NCBI RefSeq assembly: GCF_002272945.1
Contig: NZ_NQMN01000002.1
Coordinates: 487,016-551,015 of the forward strand
Source of the DNA: Mycoplasmopsis agassizii
Lineage (GTDB): Bacteria > Bacillota_I > Bacilli_A > Mycoplasmatales > Metamycoplasmataceae
DNA length: 64,000 nucleotides
Reading direction: 5' to 3'
The position numbers and the translations under genes are program-made. Shown one piece after another: positions 11,321 through 20,548 of this stretch; position 1 is the stretch's first letter, and every line of letters begins with the position of its first letter. The notes under the pieces are model-generated. The model had not been told where the DNA came from. It did no database searches and was given only the letters and a program-made list of their open reading frames with translations.

Positions 11321-11411
11321 TATTTTAAATTTTACTCTTTTTTTAAAAAATGCTTTTACTAAAAAAATATTTTCATCTTATAAAACGACATTTTTACAAT
11401 AATCATATAAT
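11321..11411 (+). repeat. Conserved upstream promoter repeat, copy 2
   Basis: Nearly identical to copy 1 over the whole 91 bases, differing visibly only where TTTTTATAAT reads TTTTTACAAT. The final CATATAAT is the likely -10 box. The leader that follows (11412-11539) has diverged and carries AATCAATC and GATTGATT arms instead of the pairing seen in other copies. Confidence 0.8.
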
Positions 11412-11539
11412 TCGCACGAAGAAAAGAAAATATAAAAAAAATAATCAATCTGTTTTTTGTTGTTCGTTTTGATGATTGATTATTTTAGAAAATAAACAAA
11501 CAAAACACATTAACTAATTACTGAAAAAAGAAGGTAAAA

Positions 11540-11611
11540 ATGAAAAATAAAAATTTTGGAATAAGAATTTCAATTACTAAGTTGAAAGGTTTAGATAATG
11601 TTGATTTCTAG
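11540..11611 (+). CDS. Conserved 23-codon ORF upstream of LpB
   Basis: ATG 11540 has a good SD (GAAGG) and reads MKNKNFGIRISITKLKGL then DNVDF and TAG. The TAG overlaps the LpB start (ATG 11598) by 14 bases, exactly as the protease C-termini overlap LpA and LpD. The end (GLDNVDF) resembles the protease ending (DVDVAF). I infer it is either a remnant left when a protease gene was deleted, or a small coupling ORF that delivers ribosomes to the lipoprotein. It is repeated almost unchanged at 13240-13311. Confidence 0.55.
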   Translation: MKNKNFGIRISITKLKGLDNVDF

Positions 11612-12776
11612 TAAATCAAAATATAAAAAAAGAAAAGCTTTTCTTATATTGCTTGCTTCATCAAGTTTTCTAGCAATTACAGCAACACTAGTTGCGTGTA
11701 CATCAAAAGTAAACATTGACACACCACCTGAAAATAAAGATATTCCTAAAGAACCTGCACCTTTAGAAAATAAGGTCATTCCAAAAGAATCTGAACCAGA
11801 TGAAGATGTAAGTTATTACACATTTCCATCATGATTTTACGATGTAGACAACACTATGGAACCTTCAAAATATAATAATAGAGGGATTCTTAAAGGCTCT
11901 GTATTATATGAAAGAATGACTAGCGATAATAAACAATACCTACAAATAAACACCTGAAATTATAGGGATTTCACATTTAGTGATTTCCAATGAATATGAA
12001 AAGACAGTTGAAAAAATAAAAAATTAGATAAAACAGAAAAAGATAAAAATTCATATTACTGATATCCAGTTGAATTTGATGGTTCTTATAAACTTAGATC
12101 AGAAAAATTTATTAAAAAATGAAATTGAGAATATGAACCAAAATTTGTTATTAATTCAAATAATCAATATGAAGATTTCTTAAAACCTTTTAGTGAGCAA
12201 AAACCATATCCTAATCACCTAAAATCTATTAGTCTAGTAAGAAATGAAACTGAATTAAAACAGGCATTAAGGTTAGAAGAAAATGATAAAGAAAAGTATT
12301 TAAAATACTTTAAAATGCTCGAAAAAACTGCTTATTATTCTCTCAATAACAAGCCACTTTCTGACCAAGAATTAAGTAAAAAATATTTCCCTTGAACAGA
12401 TAGTTTTAATTTTAAAACTATCAACTCAAAAATGGATTTTGAAAAAAATAATTATCTATTTATTAAGGATTTAAGAGCTACTAATATATACACTGGAAAG
12501 GGCATAGGGAACCTGAGCAAAGGAATAAAAATACATTCTTATAAAGTTGAGCCTGATAATAAAAAAGTATCTATTACTTTTTCATATGATAAAGAAATTG
12601 ATCCTTGTCCTAAATGTCCAATTCCTGAATCAGTCTATAGTAGTAATGCTGCTTCAGAATGATATTGAAAAAGATTAAGTTCAATGTTTATACCAATTGA
12701 AAAAAATAAACTTAATGACTTTAATATGAATGATTGAAAAATAGAAATAAGTTTTTGGAGCCCTGTTGTTTACTAA
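11598..12776 (+). CDS. Lipoprotein LpB (no protease partner)
   Basis: 392 residues. Starts MLISSKSKYKKRKAF, then a hydrophobic segment and lipobox ATLVAC (Cys34). After the Cys comes a spacer with repeated Pro/Glu/Lys motifs (NKDIPKEPAPLENK), likely lifting the domain off the membrane. The C-terminal two thirds are homologous to LpA, LpC and LpD: GILKGSVLYERM, NTWNYRDFTFSDFQWIW, SISLVRNETELKQALRLEEN, KNNYLFIKDLR and MFIPIEKNKLNDFNMNDW. There is a CPKC pair near residue 335. Its ATG lies inside the 23-codon ORF, so translation is probably coupled. Function unknown. Confidence 0.87.
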
Positions 12777-12917
12777 ATCTAAACTATAAAACCAATCATT
12801 TGTTAATTAATTAAATAATCAAAAATTAAGATAGTTTAGCTATCTTGCCAAGCTGTTTTTTAAAAGATTTTAGATATATGAATTTAATTTAATTTTGTGA
12901 ACATTACTAGTTAAGAA

Positions 12918-13031
12918 TTAATTTTGTTTTATTTTGATTCCATATACTTTAAAATTAAATTCACCTTGTTTTGTTTTTATTTCAGGTGTTATTTGTTCTA
13001 AATTTATCCTAGGATTTTCAGCAGAATCAGT
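12918..13031 (-). pseudogene. Remnant of a minus-strand coding sequence
   Basis: On the minus strand 37 codons are open and end with TAA. They include DSAENPRINLEQITPEIK and a tail FKVYGIKIKQN. The sequence has protein-like composition but no start. A decayed version (NSAENPKINLE followed by stops) lies at the same place before promoter copy 4, at about 14640-14780. The two look like the tail of a lost gene duplicated together with the promoter block. The parent gene is not recognised. Confidence 0.4.
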
Positions 13032-13123
13032 CTATTTTATATTTTACTCTTTTTTTAAAAAAGGCTTTTATTAAAAAAATATTTTTATCTTATAAAACGA
13101 CATTTTTACAAAAAACATATAAT
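13032..13123 (+). repeat. Conserved upstream promoter repeat, copy 3
   Basis: Same block as copies 1 and 2 with a few substitutions; -10 box TATAAT at 13118-13123. It is followed by GCGTGCGATAAGGAGG, shared with copy 4. Confidence 0.8.
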
Positions 13124-13239
13124 GCGTGCGATAAGGAGGAAAGCAATAAATCAGTTCTTTTTTCTAGTTTTTTTGTTGTTGATTTAGATACTAGAAAAAC
13201 AAAAAAACAATTATTTTCAATTTAAAAAAGAAGGTTAAA
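13124..13239 (+). promoter_or_regulatory. 5' leader with interleaved complementarity and a strong SD, copy 3
   Basis: It carries a perfect AAGGAGG about six bases before ATA, with no ATG. From that ATA a frame of 13 codons ends at TAG and would encode NQFFFLVFLLLI. TTTTTCTAGT pairs with ACTAGAAAAA, and GTTTTTTTG pairs with CAAAAAAAC; the two pairings are interleaved, so they would be alternatives or a pseudoknot. This could be a regulatory leader; no experimental meaning is known to me. Confidence 0.4.
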
Positions 13240-13311
13240 ATGAAAAATAAAAATTTTGAAATAAGAATTTCAATTACTAAGTTGAAAGGTTTATATAATG
13301 TTGATTTCTAG
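13240..13311 (+). CDS. Conserved 23-codon ORF upstream of LpC
   Basis: Second copy of the short ORF at 11540-11611, reading MKNKNFEIRISITKLKGL then YNVDF, with two amino-acid changes from the first copy. SD GAAGG. It overlaps the LpC ATG at 13298 by 14 bases. Confidence 0.55.
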   Translation: MKNKNFEIRISITKLKGLYNVDF

Positions 13312-14549
13312 TAAATCAAAATATAAGAAAAGAAAAGCTTTTCTTATATTGCTTGCTTCATCAAGTTTTCTCGCAATTACAGCAACACTAGTTGCGTGTA
13401 CATCAAAAGTAAACATTGACACACCACCTGACAACAAAGGCATTTATAAAGAACCTGAACCTTTGGAAAATAAAAATGTTTCTAATGATCCTGCATCATT
13501 GGATGATAAAGGGTACGCTGAAGAACCTATTTCACCATTCAGTAAGAAAGGCACTTCTAATGATCCTGCAACATTTTATAATAAAGACATTAATAATGGC
13601 GTCGTTTCATATGTTAAGAGTGTTATATTTGGTGATAAGAGAATTTTAAAAGGTTCTGGCTTATTTGATAAAAAAAACAACGATAGGAAATAAAAACTAT
13701 TTACAATTAAACACTTGAAATTTCATGAATTTTACATTTAGTGATTTTCAATGAATATTTGAAGATATTTGAGCTAATGCAAAAATGGATACAACGGTGA
13801 AGGATCGTTTTCCATTCTCACCATCAGATAAGGTTATTATAGGTGATCGATTTTTCGGTAAAGACAGATTTATAAAAAAATGACTGTGACAGTATGAACC
13901 AGAATTACCAAATGTCACAGTTAATTTACCAGATTCAAAGTATGTAGATTCAGGTTATATTCACAATTTTAGTGAACAAAAAAATTACCCAAATAACTTA
14001 AAATCTATTAGTTTAATAAAAAACCAAAGAGACTTAAAACAAGCACTTAGGTTAGATGATCAAAGCCGTGAAAAATATTTGAAATATTTTAAAGGGCAGG
14101 AAGAATATTTTCATCCGTCATTAAAAAACAGAAAAGTCTCTGAGGAAGAATTATCAAAAAAATATTTCCCTTGAACAGACACCTTCAATTTTGACACCAT
14201 TAATTCTAAAATGGATTTTGAAAACTATGATTATTTATTCGTTAAAGATCTCAGGTCTACATATGGTGATGGTACATTAGGAATTGGTGATTTAAGCAAG
14301 GGGATTAAAATTAAATATTTTGAAATAGAACCTGAAAGCCATAAACTAACAATCCTATTTACATACGAGGAAGAAGTTAATCCTTGTGAAAATTGTCTAT
14401 TAGATGAATTAGCAGAACACTACTGGTCATGAAAAAGATTAAGTTCAATGCTGGTACCTATTGAAAAAAATAAGATTAGCGAATTTAATATGAATGATTG
14501 AGATTTGGAGATTCTAGGTTATTTTTATATACCTCACGGTAGAATATAA
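13298..14549 (+). pseudogene. Lipoprotein LpC, frameshifted at an A8 tract (possibly phase-variable)
   Basis: The first 34 residues are identical to LpB (lipobox ATLVAC). A spacer of degenerate repeats built on NDPAS/DDKG-like units follows. The frame stops at 13691-13693 just after LFDKKNN. Frame 0 then continues with the family body: NTWNFMNFTFSDFQWIF, SISLIKNQRDLKQALRLDDQ, YDYLFVKDLR and LVPIEKNKISEFNMNDW, to TAA at 14547-14549. Deleting one A from the A8 tract at 13670-13677 joins the two frames; the equivalent place in LpD has seven As. So this is a phase-off gene, a recent pseudogene or a sequencing error. Full product would be about 416 residues. Confidence 0.8.
13670..13677 (+). repeat. 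Poly-A tract (A8) at the LpC frameshift
   Basis: Eight As after GAT. Seven restore the frame to the downstream homologous part of LpC; the LpD gene has seven in the same codons (GAT AAA AAA ACG). A candidate slippage site. Confidence 0.7.
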
Positions 14550-14573
14550 AAAAAAGATTAACCTAATCAAAAC

Positions 14574-14609
14574 AAAAAAACAGTTTGGAATTTTCTAAAC
14601 TGTTTTTTT
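14574..14609 (+). terminator. Terminator after LpC
   Basis: AAACAGTTT and AAACTGTTT pair around GGAATTTTCT and are followed by a T run. The same hairpin, slightly altered, follows LpD. Confidence 0.85.
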
Positions 14610-14779
14610 GTTTATGTTATTTTTATAATTTGATTTTATGTTATAGCCTTATTTTTAATATTAAATTCAGCTTAAATTAGGAGCAAAATAATTTCATATT
14701 CTCTAGAATCGAATAACTTTATTTTGTTTTTAGTTATTGTTTACTCTAAATTTATCTTAGGATTTTCAGCAGAATTAGT
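14610..14779. other. Gap with decayed minus-strand coding remnant
   Basis: No open gene. The minus strand carries a stop-riddled version of the 12918-13031 remnant (NSAENPKINLE), supporting a block duplication of the region before each promoter. Confidence 0.4.
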
Positions 14780-14871
14780 CTAGTGTAAATTTTACTCTTT
14801 TTTTAAAAAATGCTTTTATTAAAAAAATATTTTTATCTTATAAAACGACATTTTTGTAAAAAACATATAAT
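14780..14871 (+). repeat. Conserved upstream promoter repeat, copy 4
   Basis: Same promoter block; -10 box TATAAT at 14866-14871. The following leader (14872-14987) has AAGGAGG as in copy 3 but one extra T in the T run and one extra T in CTTAGAAAA, which breaks the short ATA-started frame. Confidence 0.8.
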
Positions 14872-14987
14872 GCGTGCGATAAGGAGGAAAGCAATAAATC
14901 AGTTCTTTTTTTCTAGTTTTTTTGTTGTTGATTTAGATACTTAGAAAAACAAAAAAACAATTATTTTAAATCTAAAAAAGAGGTACC

Positions 14988-17090
14988 GTGAATCTTAAAC
15001 AATCAAAAATTGCACTATCAGTTCTTTCTGTAAGTGCGATTTCAATTGCAGCAATTACAAGTGTATCTGCAATTCAAACATCTTCAAAAGATGAAAGTCA
15101 TGAATTAAAAAGTAATAAACAAGACAATTTAATTCAACAACCAAAAATTTCTGAATCTATTGAAAATATAATCAAAAATTTAGGTTGAAATTATTTTAAA
15201 TATGAAGGGTTTAAATCTGAATCTTCTGATTCTAAATCAAAAATTATTAAAAACGGAGCTAATCGAATTGATATAGTTTTTAAAGCAGGAATAAGTCCTG
15301 AACAATTGCAAAAATATGTTGACCAAATTAAAGAAACAATTGGTACTAGCAGAGAATTTATTTTTTCAAAATATGTTCTAACTTTATCAGTTGCATATCA
15401 AGATGAAGATGATTTGAAAACATTATCTTCGTTAATATGAGATCTTAAAATTAATTCAAATGACCTTTTACAAGTTAATGTACATGATACAAATGTTACT
15501 GTTGACAAGTGAAAATTTATTCCAGAAATGAATCCGTTGGACTCGCAATATTATGATTATATTTGAAACCAACCTAGTACTCATGAAGATCCATCCCCAC
15601 CACCAGCACCTAAACCAGAACCTTCTCCCATACCAACACAAACTCCATATATACCAAAAATAAATAATAATGTTAATTTTTGGAAAAACTATTATGAAGA
15701 AAACAAAAAACGCTATTTAGGCATGGGATTAAGCGAAGCTGTTTTAAAAGAACAAAGAGAAATGTCTAGAGAAAATAGGAACAACGGCAAAAGAATTAAA
15801 GTCGGTGTTATTGAATCTACTGGTGTTTTAAATTATCTAGGTAATCTAGATGCTTTTTCAAATAGCGAATTAACAATAGATCACGGTAAACATCGTGGTA
15901 ATTATAGCACTCATGCAAATGTTGTTTCAGAAATTATAGTTGGAAAACAAGGTATAAATCCATATCCTATCTTATATCTTACATCATTAAAAAATTGAAA
16001 TACTACTGCAGATGCAATTGATAGTATGATTAGACAAGATGTTTACATAATCAATAATAGTTGGGGTGCAGAGAAAGAAACTAATGATTATTCATACAAT
16101 AAAGATGCAGAGTGACTAGACAATGTTATAAACGCTAATCCCGAAGTTATTTTTATACAATCTGCAGGTAATGATGGTGATGTTTCTAAAGCTCACACCA
16201 TATATGGAGATCCTACAGACCTTGGTTATAACCCTGAATTAGCAAAATATCTAGATGGTTACAAGTTATCTTTAAATTCAATTGTAGTGGGAGCGCTTAA
16301 ACAAGCAAGTCCAGTAACTGCTCGGGAGATAAGTGAATGGTCTAGAAAAGATAATTATATAACTACTTCAGTACCTGATAAATTTATATCACAAACAGTT
16401 CCTGAACCAGGTGAAAAAATTGAGCAAACTGGGACTAGTTATTCAGCGGCTTCAGTTACTGCAATGATAGCATTTTTGAGAAATAATTATCCTGATTATT
16501 TTTACAAAAGAGCAGATTCATTAATAGCAAAAAGTATCTTGATTTCAGGATCGAGAAATAGATCTTCTTCACTATTTAATTCCGAGGATTCGAATTTAAT
16601 CGAAAATCATAAAGTATATAATCAAAAAACTGGTTTTGGAGCAGCAAATTTTTCTAAAATGAAAGAATCACTTGAGCATTTAATTTACTTTAGTCTTTCA
16701 AAAGAAAGAACAAAAAGTGATCCATATACTAATTATATTTATTTAAGCGAAGGTGAAGTATATAGAGCTAATATTACATGGCAAAATCGAGATTCATATG
16801 TCTCTGGATGAACAGAACAAAATCCAAAATATGGTTTTAGGCATCATGCTGGTCCTGTACCGTTAGGTTTAACAATTGTTAAACCATCAAACTATAGTGG
16901 AAGATCAAGGGAAATAAATGCTACTGATTTTATAAATATGTCTGGTGAAACACAAAAAGCAAATACAAAAACTATTGAATTTAAAGCCGAAGTGTCTGGT
17001 GTATATCGCTTTAATGTATATTTCCAAGAAGATGAATATAAACCTAGAAATAAGGATATAGACGTTGCTTTCACCTACTCTCAAATATAA
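14988..17090 (+). CDS. Secreted subtilisin-family (S8) serine protease, copy B
   Basis: 700 residues, paralogue of 7857-9773. The start is GTG with AGAGG upstream. Signal peptide (SVLSVSAISIAAITSVSA), I9-like propeptide (FKAGISPEQLQKYVDQIKE), Pro-rich linker, then the S8 domain: KVGVIEST (Glu276 where Asp is usual), STHANVVSEI (His about 309), IQSAGNDG (Asn about 395) and TGTSYSAAS (Ser about 484). Copy A has a poorly conserved segment where copy B has NNSWG, typical of subtilases. The C-terminal beta domain ends DIDVAFTYSQI. Its last 26 bases overlap LpD. That both copies keep Glu suggests the change is old and perhaps functional. Confidence 0.88.
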
Positions 17091-18135
17091 AAAAAGAAAA
17101 ATATTTTTTATATTATTGGCTTCATCAATTTTTGTTATCTTTACATCTTCACTAGCAATTGGACTGGTTTCACTTAAACGAACAGCATACCATCCTGAAC
17201 CATTTGATGATAAAAGCATTCTAAAAGGTTCTGGCTTATTTGATAAAAAAACGCAAGATAACAAAAACTATTTACAACTAAATACCTGAAATTTTATGGA
17301 TTTCACATTTAGTGATTTTCAATGAATATTTGAAGGTGTTTGAACTAATGGTAAAATAGAAAAAGTGCGAAAGGATATCAACCCCCACACTATATCAGAT
17401 AAAGTTATAAAAGCTTCTTGGCTTAAAAAAGTGCAAGGTTCAGATAGATTTATAAAATTTATAAAAAAATTTAAGTGAAGTTATGAACCAGAATTACCTA
17501 ATAACGCAGTTGATGTGCAAGATTCAAGATATATAGATTCAGGTTATATTCACGATTTTAGTGATCAAAAAAATTATCCAAATCATTTAAAATCTATTAG
17601 CTTAATAAAAAACGATGGAGAGTTAAAACAGGCATTAAGATTAGAAGATCAAGATCGTGAAAAATATTTGAAATATTTTAGGTCTTTGGAGGACTATTTC
17701 TATTGGTATAAAAAGGAAAAACTTTCTGATGAAGAATTGTCTAAAAAATACCTCCCTTGAACAGATACTTTCAATTTTGACACCATTAATTCTAAAATGG
17801 ATTTTAAAAATTATGATTATTTATTCGTTAAAGATCTAAGACCTTCATATGGAGATGGAAATGTAGGAATTGGTGATTTAAGTAAGGGAATTAAAATTCA
17901 CTCTTATAAAATTGAACCTGAAAACCATAAACTAAAAATTATGTTTTGGTATGATGAAGAAGTTAGGGGTTGCCATAATTGCATGGCAGATGATGCGTGA
18001 GATCACTCTTGAACCTGAAAAAGATTAAGTTCAATGCTAATACCTATTGAAAAAAATAAAATTAGCGAATTTAATATGAATAATTGAAATTTGGACATTG
18101 AAGGTTATGAATATATTCCTTATGGTCGCTGATAA
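17065..18135 (+). CDS. Surface protein LpD, partner of protease B, without lipobox cysteine
   Basis: 356 residues, homologous to LpA-LpC and closest to LpC (NTWNFMDFTFSDFQWIFEGV, ALRLEDQDREKYLKYF, LIPIEKNKISEFNMNNW). The start must be TTG 17065 or another non-ATG codon: the ATG seen in LpA, LpB and LpC is ACG here. It lies within the protease B tail, so coupling is expected. The lipobox Cys is replaced by Gly33 (SSLAIGLVS), so it cannot be lipidated like its relatives and is probably held by its N-terminal hydrophobic helix. The Pro/Glu spacer of LpB and LpC is shortened. A CHNC pair lies near residue 306, as CPKC does in LpB. It may be degenerating. Confidence 0.8.
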
Positions 18136-18177
18136 AAAAGATTAACCTAAATCTATTAATCAACCTAATCAAAACAG

Positions 18178-18212
18178 AAAAACAGTTTGGAATTTTTCTA
18201 AACTGTTTTTTA
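18178..18212 (+). terminator. Terminator after LpD
   Basis: AACAGTTT and AAACTGTT pair around GGAATTTTTCT with a trailing T run; same family as the hairpin after LpC. Confidence 0.85.
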
Positions 18213-18362
18213 ACTCTTTAAATGAAACTAATTCAAAATTTTGCAGAAAAACGGCGACATGTATTAACTTTTTACCGAATATTTTGCTTTTTTGCTAGAA
18301 TAGTATGAGTAAATTTCATTTTGATAAAAAATGACTGTATAATTTATATTAAAGAAAAGAAT

Positions 18363-19400
18363 ATGACTAAAGATTACAAAGACCTGCAGACACGGTTTCG
18401 TAAAGCAAACCGTGATGGAATTAAACTACTATTAATTCCAAGAATTGAAAAAAGAATTAAGGAATTACCATCATGGTGATTATTTATTAATAGTTTCTTC
18501 TTTGGTATTTTTATAATAATTTTATTTGTAATTGGTGTTGCAGCAATTGCAACAGCAGTTGCTACTTGATTAATTTTAAATCCAGGGCAAGCTCAGATTT
18601 ATCAAATTGCTTTAGCCTTTGCTGCAATCGTTGTTTTCTTAATTGCCTTTTTATTATTTGTAACCAGAATTACAAGAAGAAATAAAATCATTCAATATCT
18701 TTCAAATGTAATTGATAAAACATTAATTTACAAAAGAGTGTTTGCTAATTTTCAAGGTTTTAAATTTTATGGAGCAGCTGATAAAGACTTTTTAGAACTA
18801 AGTTCAGTGAGACATACAGGCGAATTTGAAATTCCTGAAGAAGGTTTAATTAATTCCCGTACTAATCAGATGTTACTAGAATATAATGGCTCAAAAATTA
18901 TTTTCCAATTGCAAAGTTATACTTGAGGAAAGAAAAAAGATCTCTTTCCTAAAAGAGTAATTGGACTTGTTAAATATGATTTAAGTACAAGTCAAAAAAA
19001 TGTACAGTTTTATAAAAAATTAATCTTTACCTTAAAATCTGATTCACCACGTTTTGATAAACTAAGAGAATTTGAATCTGCTAATGAAGAATTTGATAGT
19101 TTCTTTAAACCTAAAACTAATAGCATTAATTTATTAAAAGAATTACTTGATGAAAAAACAAAAGCAACTTTATTAAATTTAGCTAAATCAGGAATTAGAG
19201 CTAAAAAATGAAGCTTAGAAAAAATTGACAATTCATTGCAAATTAAGTTTGTTCCTTATATTGATTACACACCTAGTTTACATTTTGGTTTCTCATTATT
19301 AACTGATAAAATTGCTAACAATTTTGCTAATTCAATTATTAATGAAATCTTCCAAATTTATTTACTAATTAGAATTCCAATAGAATTAGGAATTGTTTAA
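18363..19400 (+). CDS. DUF3137-like membrane protein (paralogue 2)
   Basis: 345 residues. A basic N-terminus (MTKDYKDLQTRFRKANR), two membrane spans (about 42-70 and 78-100), then a soluble domain. The segment ESANEEFDSFFKPKTNS followed by a leucine-rich helix and SLQIKFVPYID matches the conserved part of DUF3137 as I remember it. Weak SD. It is the first gene after the protease/lipoprotein locus; paralogue 1 is the last gene before it, so that locus is bracketed by members of this family. Role unknown. Confidence 0.75.
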
Positions 19401-19410
19401 AAAGTGAAAT

Positions 19411-19437
19411 CTGGTTGCAAAAGCAACCATTTTTTTA
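19411..19437 (+). terminator. Terminator
   Basis: GGTTGC and GCAACC pair around AAAA and are followed by TTTTTT. Confidence 0.85.
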
Positions 19438-19474
19438 TGCAGTTTTTGCTAGTTAACTTAGATAAAAAGATTAA

Positions 19475-19503
19475 TAAAAAACCTTTATGAAATTTCATAA
19501 AGG
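19475..19503 (-). terminator. Terminator of the minus-strand DUF3137-like gene
   Basis: A perfect inverted repeat, CCTTTATGAAA and TTTCATAAAGG, with a T run on the minus strand. Confidence 0.8.
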
Positions 19504-19515
19504 TCATTATTTTAA

Positions 19516-20451
19516 TTAATCTAACATTGGTGGAATTGCCATTAAAGCAATGATTGAATATAGTTCATACATGTCGCCCATGATGTCACCTAGAATATTT
19601 CTGACAACCACTTCATGATTATTTGTAACTTGATAATTTAAAATTAAAAAGCCTTTTAAAGAAACTGCAAAAGAAATTTTAAAGGTATTTCTATTCTTAG
19701 TTAAATGTAATAAGTTAGTTGAAATATTATTTCGATAATGCTTTAATAAAGTTTCCATTGAATAAGGAGTTGCTACCATTAAGGCTTTAATAGGGTCGTT
19801 ACTTTTCATGGCAAAGACACTATTAAATTGTTTATTTTCAGTTTGAATATTTTGTGAGCGAGTAAATAAACTTTTTTGAAATCAAGTAAAATCAAAATCA
19901 CTTAATTCATTAGGTTTCATTAGCATTTTAGCAATGGCAACTTCTTGTCTTCTTCTAGTTTCCACCTTACCAACTGTTTCAACTCATTCATAAGTTAGTG
20001 ATCTAATCGAGAAAAGATTTTCTCGATATCTAATATTAAATTCAGGTGAACGTTGCACGATGCTTTTAAAAGCCATTACTGGTACACCATAACTAGCAAT
20101 TGGATAATCTCTAGGATCTAAATCACCACTATTTTGTGCTGAGATAAATTCAAAATCTTCAGAAATACTATCAAAAATATTTTTATAAATATGATTAGGT
20201 TTTAATTGTCTTTTTAATTCAGTTATTAATAACGATGAAGAACTTCAATAAAGTACAATGAAGGCGATTCCGATAAAAAAAACAGGAAGTAATAAAATTC
20301 CTAAAACAAGTCATCCAGGGTTTAATCATTTTAATTGCCTTTGATGTTCTTTAAAAAACTTTTCAACTGTTTCAATTACAAAAGGATAAGTGTAGCGATA
20401 AACACGCTGTTCAAATTCTTTATAACTAAGTGGCTCTGTAACTTTTTTCAT
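19516..20451 (-). CDS. DUF3137-like membrane protein (paralogue 3)
   Basis: 311 residues, convergent with paralogue 2. N-terminal soluble stretch, one or two closely spaced membrane segments (WLVLGILLLPVFFIGIAFIV), then a soluble domain with FKSIVQRSPEF and a C-terminal hydrophobic helix (YELYSIIALMAIPPML). Layout resembles the two other DUF3137-like genes in the window, but identity looks low, so the family call is tentative. SD AAGGA precedes ATG 20451. Confidence 0.68.
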
Positions 20452-20498
20452 ATTAATCCTTATTATAAATAATATTAGTTAATTAACTGCAATAAAAA

Positions 20499-20526
20499 AC
20501 CACTTAAAATATTAATTTTAAGTGGT
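20499..20526 (-). terminator. Terminator of the DUF2130 gene
   Basis: ACCACTTAAAAT and ATTTTAAGTGGT form a perfect 12-bp stem around ATTA; a T run follows on the minus strand. Confidence 0.85.
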
Positions 20527-20548
20527 AGAAAATTAGTTGATTAATTAA

